Shown here piece after piece: positions 1 to 4,548 of a stretch of 5,394 nucleotides of DNA. Position numbers and translations under genes: made by a program. The notes under the pieces were generated by a model. It saw only the letters and a list, made by a program, of their open reading frames with translations, had not been told where the DNA came from and ran no database searches. Each line of letters opens with the position of its first letter. The stretch's first letter is position 1. This DNA is from Actinomycetota bacterium (GTDB lineage Bacteria; Actinomycetota; Actinomycetes; S36-B12; UBA5976), in the NCBI GenBank assembly GCA_947491175.1, contig CANLIF010000088.1, forward strand, positions 1-5,394, given 5' to 3'.

Positions 1-690
1 GGCGAGTTCTATGCCGCTGATGTGGTTGTGCTAAATCCTGATTTACCAGTTGCCTACCGAGACCTGCTTGGAAAAGAACCATGGAGCGTAAAGCGACTGA
101 AGTACTCGCCCTCTTGTTACCTACTTTTAGCTGGATCAACGGCAAAGTATGAACACATCGCACACCACAACATTCATTTTGGACATAGCTGGGCCGGGGT
201 CTTTGAAGAACTCATCGACAAAAAGCAACTAATGTCTGACCCGAGTGTTCTCGTTACTAACCCAACGTATAGCGATCCTGGATTAGCGCCGGATGGCAAG
301 CAGGTTTATTACATTCTGTTTCCTACCCCAAACCTTGATGCAGATATTGATTGGAAAAAGCAAGCACCTGCTTACCGAGATCATGCAATTGAAACTCTGC
401 AAGCTCGCGGTTACACCGGATTTGGTGATGCCATTGAGGTTGAACACATCACAACACCACAGGATTGGTCGGATCGTGGAATGGAGCGGGGCGCACCATT
501 TGCGGCGGCACATTCATTCTTGCAAACTGGACCATTTCGTCCGGGCAACATGTTCGGGGAAAATGTTGTTTTCACCGGATCAGGTACTCAACCTGGTGTG
601 GGAGTTCCGATGGTCCTAGTCTCGGGCAGGTTGGCCGCTGAACGTATTACTGGGCCAGACAAGCTTTACGTATCACGCGCACGACGTTAA
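1..690 (+). CDS. crtI: Phytoene desaturase CrtI, C-terminal part (5' end outside window)
   Basis: The reading frame is open from base 1 and stops with TAA at 688-690, giving 229 visible residues; the usual family length is about 500, so the N-terminal Rossmann FAD-binding part lies upstream of the window. CrtI is an FAD-dependent, membrane-associated enzyme that inserts double bonds into phytoene to give lycopene. Visible signatures are the opening ADVVVLNPDLPVAYRDLL stretch, the middle TYSDPGLAPDGKQVYYILFPTPNL region, AYRDHAIETL, and the closing FAD-contact motif TGSGTQPGVGVP (about residues 192-203 of the visible part) followed by SGRLAAERI. All are typical of bacterial CrtI. The first in-frame start codon in the window, GTG at 22, is internal to the protein and should not be taken as the real start. 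It ends 18 bases before the mannosyltransferase gene on the same strand. The number of desaturation steps cannot be read from the sequence. Confidence 0.95.
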   Translation, partial: GEFYAADVVVLNPDLPVAYRDLLGKEPWSVKRLKYSPSCYLLLAGSTAKYEHIAHHNIHFGHSWAGVFEELIDKKQLMSDPSVLVTNPTYSDPGLAPDGKQVYYILFPTPNLDADIDWKKQAPAYRDHAIETLQARGYTGFGDAIEVEHITTPQDWSDRGMERGAPFAAAHSFLQTGPFRPGNMFGENVVFTGSGTQPGVGVPMVLVSGRLAAERITGPDKLYVSRARR

Positions 691-696
691 GGCGCG

Positions 697-702
697 TATT
701 CT
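697..702 (+). promoter_or_regulatory. Possible -10 box (TATTCT) for a leaderless mannosyltransferase transcript
   Basis: TATTCT matches the TANNNT -10 pattern and is followed by exactly six bases (GAAGTA) before the ATG at 709, which would put the transcript start on the start codon. No good Shine-Dalgarno sequence is present; GAAG sits only two bases from the ATG. No recognisable -35 hexamer lies at 16-18 bases upstream. The gene could instead be read through from crtI, 18 bases away. Confidence 0.35.
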
Positions 703-708
703 GAAGTA

Positions 709-2244
709 ATGCCAGTGCGCCGAATATCCTTAGACCTTGGTTGGTTTGGGCTTTACGCACTGCCCGGTTTTCTTGGATCCACATTCATGGCCGTGGGCGC
801 ACTGGGTGTTGGTTGGTTTCCACTATCTGCTGACATTTTGCAGTGGAAGTTTATTGACTTTGTCCAAACCGAAACAATCGGATTGGCACTAACTCGCTCA
901 TTTGTTGTCGTTGGGGCTGCACTCATCCTGCAAGCTTGGTTAGTCGTTGGAATTGATGCGCTACACGGAAAAATCCTGCAGATTGAAACGATTTACTTTT
1001 CACTTGCAGCTTGGTTGCTGCCAATTCTTACTGCTCCGCCACTATTTAGTCGTGATGTTTATTCCTACTTCATGCAAGGCAAGATGCAACTAGCTGGAAA
1101 CAATCCTTACGAGTCTGGTGTTTCAGGTGTGCCGGGTTGGTTTCAAAGTGGTGTTGACCCCTTATGGGGCGATGCCCCAACACCTTACGGACCTGTTTTC
1201 CTCTTAATAGAAAAAGCAATTGCAGCAATAAGCCAAGATTCTTCGTTAGCAGCGTCCTACCTGTTTCGACTAACTTCAATTCTTGGAGTTGCTTTCATCT
1301 GCCTCAGCATTCCTTACCTTGCCAGGGCTCATGGGGTAAACCCAGTTTCTGCGGCGTGGATTGGTGTCATGAATCCACTAGTACTTATGCATTTTGTGGC
1401 AGGCTCTCACAACGATGCCTTGATGGTTGGTTTAATGTGCATCGCAATGATGATCGCCTTGCGCGGACATTTTGTTGCAGCTGTCATAGTTGCCACCCTG
1501 GCACTTGGCATTAAACCGGTAGCAATTGTTTTACTTCCATTTTTGGCGTTGATCGCCGCAGGCAGCGGAGCTAGTTTGATACGACGAGCGAAGTATGGCG
1601 CTATTGCAGGGTTGATCGCGCTGTCCACACTATTTATTACTTCGGCATTGGCAGAAACCGGACCATTCGGATGGATTGGCTCGCTAGCAACACCTGGCAC
1701 AGTAAAAAGCTGGCTTTCACCTACAACAGCAATTGGAATGCTAACTGGTGGAACACTTAGACTCCTTGGTTTTGGAAATGTAATCGATACCTCTGTTGGA
1801 TTAACTCGATTAATTGGCTCTGTGCTCCTGGCAATCGTTCTGGTCCTATTGATAATTCGACCAGCTGGTAGAAGTGCTACCCGTGGGGTTGCCCTGTCGT
1901 TTGTAGCCCTAGTGGTTTTAGGACCCGTGGTTCAGCCGTGGTACTTACTGTGGTCAATTCCATTGCTGGCAGTTACTGGACTAGGCCATAAGCAACTTCG
2001 AATCATGGTTCTTGCGATTGCAGCTTTTACGGTGCATGGAATCGCAAACTCAAGTGCAACTGCAGACACATTTCTTGAGTTAAGTGATGGCATAGCCATG
2101 GTGTTAGCGGGATTGACACTTGGGTTGGCAATGCTGGCATCTAAAGCCGAGCGATCGCTCATTTTGGGTGACAGTACTGAGCAAGATATGTTGCCTACAA
2201 CTTTTGCCGAAATTGAATCAGCGAAAGAGCGGGAGTTGGCCTAG
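709..2244 (+). CDS. MptA/MptB-family polyprenyl-phosphomannose-dependent alpha-1,6-mannosyltransferase
   Basis: The 511-residue integral membrane protein has about 12-13 hydrophobic segments (for example near residues 11-35, 62-84, 92-111, 181-204, 211-250, 253-284, 296-313, 367-384, 391-424, 430-446 and 460-477) and a short charged C-terminal tail. Family marks visible are the loop after the third segment with SRDVYSY (114-120, Asp116 the likely GT-C catalytic acid), NNPYE (131-135), PTPYGP (157-162), HNDALM (234-239), GIKP (267-270) and QPWYLLW (409-415). MptA and MptB of mycobacteria and corynebacteria use polyprenyl-phosphate-mannose to build the alpha-1,6-mannan backbone of lipomannan on the outer face of the membrane. 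The motifs do not separate MptA from MptB; a pknL-like gene 2.3 kb downstream favours the mptA locus. The true acceptor here is unknown. Its stop lies 7 bases from the stop of the convergent small gene. Confidence 0.87.
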   Translation: MPVRRISLDLGWFGLYALPGFLGSTFMAVGALGVGWFPLSADILQWKFIDFVQTETIGLALTRSFVVVGAALILQAWLVVGIDALHGKILQIETIYFSLAAWLLPILTAPPLFSRDVYSYFMQGKMQLAGNNPYESGVSGVPGWFQSGVDPLWGDAPTPYGPVFLLIEKAIAAISQDSSLAASYLFRLTSILGVAFICLSIPYLARAHGVNPVSAAWIGVMNPLVLMHFVAGSHNDALMVGLMCIAMMIALRGHFVAAVIVATLALGIKPVAIVLLPFLALIAAGSGASLIRRAKYGAIAGLIALSTLFITSALAETGPFGWIGSLATPGTVKSWLSPTTAIGMLTGGTLRLLGFGNVIDTSVGLTRLIGSVLLAIVLVLLIIRPAGRSATRGVALSFVALVVLGPVVQPWYLLWSIPLLAVTGLGHKQLRIMVLAIAAFTVHGIANSSATADTFLELSDGIAMVLAGLTLGLAMLASKAERSLILGDSTEQDMLPTTFAEIESAKERELA

Positions 2245-2251
2245 CTTGGCA

Positions 2252-2695
2252 CTAGCCCTGGGAAAGTTCGGAAATTCCTGGAAACGATCCGACGGAATCG
2301 CACACTAAAACCACGGCCGATCGCTCTTGACAACCTAATTCCAAGGCTTCGGCAATCTCAAGCGCTGCTGCTGGATCCGATTTGATTAGGTCCTGCCAGC
2401 CAGACCATGCAACGCAAATGCTGTCATTCGAAGTGTCACTGGAAAACATTTTCTCAATTAGCTCAGCAAGGGTATGTCCAACTAAGTCTGGATTAGAAGT
2501 TTGATTTGCTGCGAGATCAACAAAATCTTGGATTGATTTAACGCCCGAGGTATCGAGCCAAAGTCCGGTCCAAGCAGCAAGATTAGCTTCACCCTTAAAA
2601 CCAGATTCAGTGAAATTAACTTTCCAGCGCATGACGCCGCTTAATCTCTCTGCCTTTAACATCGCAGCAAGTAGACCTGGGTTTGGAGCAGCCAC
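2252..2695 (-). CDS. Uncharacterised acidic 147-residue protein
   Basis: I do not recognise this family. The frame runs from GTG at 2695-2693 to TAG at 2254-2252. The GTG is preferred over the internal ATG at residue 12 because AGGA (2704-2701) lies five bases before it. The product is soluble-looking, without signal peptide or membrane segment, and acidic (19 Asp/Glu against 9 Lys/Arg). It has five tryptophans, four of them in two similar short stretches, AWTGLW (41-46) and AWSGW (96-100). The predicted pattern by eye alternates helices (1-18, 54-64, 72-85, 101-122) with strands (21-29, 92-97, 127-132), suggesting a small alpha/beta domain. It is the only open frame covering this stretch, and it has its own ribosome site. 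By position it resembles Rv2175c, the small minus-strand gene between mptA and pknL in M. tuberculosis, but I see no winged-helix or sequence likeness to that protein. Confidence 0.68.
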   Translation of the reverse strand: MAAPNPGLLAAMLKAERLSGVMRWKVNFTESGFKGEANLAAWTGLWLDTSGVKSIQDFVDLAANQTSNPDLVGHTLAELIEKMFSSDTSNDSICVAWSGWQDLIKSDPAAALEIAEALELGCQERSAVVLVCDSVGSFPGISELSQG

Positions 2696-2700
2696 TTAAT

Positions 2701-2704
2701 TCCT
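2701..2704 (-). promoter_or_regulatory. Shine-Dalgarno AGGA for the small minus-strand gene
   Basis: Read on the minus strand, AGGA is followed by ATTAA and then the GTG start at 2695. This is normal spacing and decides the GTG over the internal ATG at 2662. It also implies a transcript leader, unlike the neighbouring plus-strand genes, so transcription must begin upstream of base 2704, close to the palindrome at 2716-2730. Confidence 0.5.
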
Positions 2705-2715
2705 AACAAACATTT

Positions 2716-2730
2716 GGCACAACTTGTGCC
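2716..2730. promoter_or_regulatory. 15-bp perfect palindrome, candidate operator
   Basis: GGCACAA-C-TTGTGCC has perfect 7-base arms around a single base. It lies in the gap between two divergent genes, 21 bases upstream of the GTG of the small minus-strand gene and about 100 bases upstream of the proposed crtB transcript start. Given the ribosome site at 2704-2701, the palindrome should overlap the core promoter of the minus-strand gene; one possible reading is TTGCTA as -35 and AATGTT as -10 with the palindrome filling the 17-base spacer. The dyad shape fits a dimeric repressor or activator, but I cannot name the regulator. Confidence 0.55.
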
Positions 2731-2744
2731 GTAGCAACCCTACG
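2730..2744. repeat. Inverted repeat CGTAG-CAACC-CTACG next to the palindrome
   Basis: Perfect 5-base arms flank a 5-base loop, and the repeat shares base 2730 with the end of the 15-bp palindrome. Beyond it, CACAAGTG at 2748-2755 repeats the CACAA half-site of the palindrome (2718-2722) 30 bases away, close to three helical turns. The cluster suggests a multi-site control region; the hairpin lacks a T-run on either strand, so it is not an intrinsic terminator. Confidence 0.4.
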
Positions 2745-2791
2745 CTTCACAAGTGATTTTCTCGAATTCTGGGCAAACTGCGGGTTGATGA

Positions 2792-2819
2792 TTCAAGATT
2801 CGGCTTAATTGCATATAGT
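2792..2819 (+). promoter_or_regulatory. Candidate crtB promoter (weak -35 TTCAAG, -10 TATAGT)
   Basis: TATAGT at 2814-2819 differs from the TATAAT consensus at one base. A weak -35-like TTCAAG at 2792-2797 stands 16 bases before it. Transcription would start at 2826 or 2827, exactly at the GTG at 2827, giving a leaderless message. If this promoter is right, the TTG at 2809 lies upstream of the transcript and cannot be the start. Confidence 0.5.
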
Positions 2820-2826
2820 TACGTCT

Positions 2827-3744
2827 GTGTCTAAACGCGATCTTGATGCTGCCAAAATTTTTGACCCTGCGCTGCGTGAATCCTATGAGTTGTGTCGTCA
2901 GCTCAATGCCAAGCACGGTAAGACTTATTACCTTGCAACTCTTTTACTTCCACCAGCTAAACGCCCTTACGTCCACGCGCTTTATGGATTTGCTCGCTAT
3001 GCCGATGAAATCGTAGACGACTTGGCGTCAACACTGACGGAAACTCAAAAAGCTGAGCAACTTAAGATCTGGGGCGAGGACTTCTTAGCCAAATTTGATT
3101 CTGGGCAGACCAATGATCCAGTCTGTCTTGCTGTACTAGACACCGTCAGGCGCTGGAGTATCCCACGTGAACACTTCGAAGCATTTCTCCATTCCATGAC
3201 TATGGATCTAACAGTTACTGAGTATGCAACGTATGACGATCTCTACGAATACGTTTATGGATCAGCGGCCGTAATTGGACTTCAAATGGTTCCGATTCTG
3301 GACCCATCGAGTCAAGATGCCTACAAGTATGCAACCGAACTTGGTGTTGCATTTCAACTTGCAAATTTCATACGTGATGTTGGTGAAGATCTAGAGCGAG
3401 GAAGGGTCTACCTTCCACTCAACGAACTGGCGCAATTTGGGGTAACCCGAGCTGACCTAGAAACTCGCATAGCTACCCCCGAAATAAAGGCAGCTTTGAA
3501 GTTTCAAATTGCTAGAGTTCGCCAACTCGAAGAATCTTCCCGGGCCGGAATCGCAATGCTCGGCGAATCTGCCCAACCTTGCATTGAAACGGCTCGAATT
3601 CTCTACTGCGGAATCGTAGATGCAGTTGAAGAAATCGACTATGAAGTGTTCTCCAAGCGGGCAACTGTGTCTCTCACTCGGCGTTTGCGGGTCGCTGTGC
3701 CGGCCTACTTACAAGCCCGCAAACTTTGGAATCGAACTAGTTAG
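2827..3744 (+). CDS. crtB: Phytoene synthase CrtB
   Basis: This enzyme joins two geranylgeranyl diphosphates head to head to give phytoene, the first carotenoid-specific step. Counted from GTG 2827 the protein has 305 residues, normal for the family. It shows both Mg-diphosphate aspartate motifs, D60-EIV-D64-D within YGFARYADEIVDD and D184-VGE-D188 followed by RGRVYLP (191-197), and also the early GKTYYLATLLLPP (31-43) and VYGSAAVIG (143-151). The frame can be extended to TTG 2809, which directly follows an in-frame TAA at 2806-2808. I prefer GTG 2827 because a TATAGT box sits seven bases upstream and neither start has a Shine-Dalgarno sequence. Its last eight bases overlap the end of the convergent crtYd. 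It is the only carotenoid gene in the window with its own separate plus-strand promoter gap; crtI lies upstream on the same strand beyond two other genes. Confidence 0.95.
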   Translation: MSKRDLDAAKIFDPALRESYELCRQLNAKHGKTYYLATLLLPPAKRPYVHALYGFARYADEIVDDLASTLTETQKAEQLKIWGEDFLAKFDSGQTNDPVCLAVLDTVRRWSIPREHFEAFLHSMTMDLTVTEYATYDDLYEYVYGSAAVIGLQMVPILDPSSQDAYKYATELGVAFQLANFIRDVGEDLERGRVYLPLNELAQFGVTRADLETRIATPEIKAALKFQIARVRQLEESSRAGIAMLGESAQPCIETARILYCGIVDAVEEIDYEVFSKRATVSLTRRLRVAVPAYLQARKLWNRTS

Positions 3745-4135
3745 TTCCAAGCAACCTTTCCAAGCTTTTTCTTGGTGGCCCAGACCTTGGCTCACGTTGC
3801 ACACCGATTCTGCCAAGCCAAACCCAAATAATCAGGGTCAGCGTGACTAAGCAAAAACCAAAAAGCAAATCCTCAATCGGGGCAAACACCAGCCGGCCAT
3901 CTCCAATAAATGCCGGTGGCGATTCTTGAGCAGTGCTTGAACCAATGATTGCATCCCCGTTATATTCAACAATTCCAAATCCAGTCAAAATACCATTTGT
4001 GACTAACTGGAAGAAAATCACGATTGAGTACGAAGCCCAAAAAACTTTTCGCTTCAAAATCTTGGTCCTAAAGACATACAAGTCCAATGTGACAACGATC
4101 AGTACTCCAAGAAGCGTCAATTCGGTATATGTCAT
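3737..4135 (-). CDS. crtYd: Lycopene cyclase subunit, CrtYd type
   Basis: This 132-residue membrane protein is the second subunit of a heterodimeric carotenoid cyclase. Three hydrophobic segments are seen near residues 5-22, 31-52 and 83-108. Family marks are FQLVTNGILTG (42-52) and the acidic motif FAPIEDLLFGF (84-94), where the Glu-Asp pair of the P-x-E-D/E motif is expected to act in cyclisation. The C-terminal tail (from about 109) is basic. Its ATG (4135-4133) overlaps the TGA of crtYc in an ATGA junction, so the two are translated together. The gene ends inside the 3' end of the convergent crtB. Such pairs either make beta-carotene (CrtYc/d) or act in C50 carotenoid formation (CrtYe/f); no elongase gene is visible, so beta-cyclase is likelier, but this is inference. 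Confidence 0.87.
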   Translation of the reverse strand: MTYTELTLLGVLIVVTLDLYVFRTKILKRKVFWASYSIVIFFQLVTNGILTGFGIVEYNGDAIIGSSTAQESPPAFIGDGRLVFAPIEDLLFGFCLVTLTLIIWVWLGRIGVQREPRSGPPRKSLERLLGTN

Positions 4136-4467
4136 TTTGAGTCCTCATCTCCGGCATACCAGTTACGCGCACTTCGCACTGCTTCGAACGACAAAATCGC
4201 ACAAATCGGGATCACAATAAAAAAGAGAATTTCATCAAGCGGAATGTTTGCCACAGTGGTGATTCCAGTTACATATCGCGTGTCAAACGTCCAATGTTTT
4301 TGCGCAATTGCATAGGCATCCCAAATTGAAAAAACAACAAGCACTGGCAGGATCGTAAGTATCAACCGAATCGTTCTTCGATAAACCTTGGTGCGCAAAA
4401 ACAATTCGAGCCATGCAGTACCCATGAGGCAGCCCAAAAGAACGCTCAAATAAGCAAACTTAGACAT
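4132..4467 (-). CDS. crtYc: Lycopene cyclase subunit, CrtYc type
   Basis: This 111-residue protein is the first subunit of the two-part lycopene cyclase, acting in the membrane with the product of the next gene. It has three hydrophobic segments (about 3-23, 33-54 and 75-96). Recognisable family positions are WDAYAI (49-54), HWTFD (58-62), RYVTGI (64-69) and the acidic motif IPLDEILFF (75-83). The family usually has P-x-E-E at this point; here the first acid is Asp78, a mild change at a conserved position. The ATG is at 4467-4465; upstream, GCGAG is a weak ribosome site. It is first in a two-gene operon with a 4-base overlap to crtYd and is divergent from the kinase gene, with 81 bases between the two starts. 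The split of crtY from crtB and crtI onto the other strand allows separate control of the cyclisation step. Confidence 0.87.
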   Translation of the reverse strand: MSKFAYLSVLLGCLMGTAWLELFLRTKVYRRTIRLILTILPVLVVFSIWDAYAIAQKHWTFDTRYVTGITTVANIPLDEILFFIVIPICAILSFEAVRSARNWYAGDEDSK

Positions 4468-4491
4468 TGCACTCGCTTTCGGTTATTTCTA

Positions 4492-4497
4492 AATCTA
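4492..4497 (-). promoter_or_regulatory. Possible -10 box (TAGATT) for crtYc-crtYd
   Basis: On the minus strand TAGATT fits TANNNT and would start transcription near 4485, leaving a leader of about 18 bases with a weak GCGAG ribosome site before the ATG at 4467. No clear -35 element is visible, and the overlapping TAGAAA at 4491-4486 is a poorer alternative. The region is shared with the divergent kinase promoter. Confidence 0.3.
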
Positions 4498-4536
4498 CTC
4501 TGTCGTGGCGCACATACGAGTTTTCACGTCTGCATC

Positions 4537-4542
4537 TAGAAT
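4537..4542 (+). promoter_or_regulatory. -10 box (TAGAAT) for a leaderless kinase transcript
   Basis: TAGAAT differs from TATAAT at one base and is followed by six bases (GAAGCA) and then the GTG at 4549, so the transcript would begin at the start codon. The layout copies that before the mannosyltransferase gene (TATTCT, GAAGTA, ATG). GAAG is too near the GTG to be a normal Shine-Dalgarno site, and no good -35 is seen. Confidence 0.5.
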
Positions 4543-4548
4543 GAAGCA

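Noticed and set aside
293..619. Open frame of 108 codons in the second plus-strand frame inside crtI
   Set aside because: It lies wholly inside the CrtI frame, whose product has clear family motifs; the overlapping product has none.
1164..1700. Open frames of 116 codons (+) and 97 codons (-) inside the mannosyltransferase gene
   Set aside because: Both are shadows of a gene with strong membrane and GT-C motifs; their products look low in structure and have no ribosome site I can support.
2267..2300. GGAA-A-TTCC short dyad near the mannosyltransferase stop as a terminator
   Set aside because: The arms are four bases, there is no T-run, and it falls within the coding end of the small minus-strand gene.
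2730..2744. Inverted repeat as part of a mobile element end or attachment site
   Set aside because: There is no transposase, no matching copy elsewhere in the window and no target duplication; a regulatory role fits better.
3760..3775. Hairpin CCAAG-CTTTTT-CTTGG as a terminator for crtB or crtYd
   Set aside because: The stem is only five pairs, it lies within the crtYd coding end, and no T-run follows it on either strand.
3933..4220. 95-codon plus-strand frame opposite crtYd/crtYc
   Set aside because: It is antisense to two recognised cyclase genes and its product resembles nothing.
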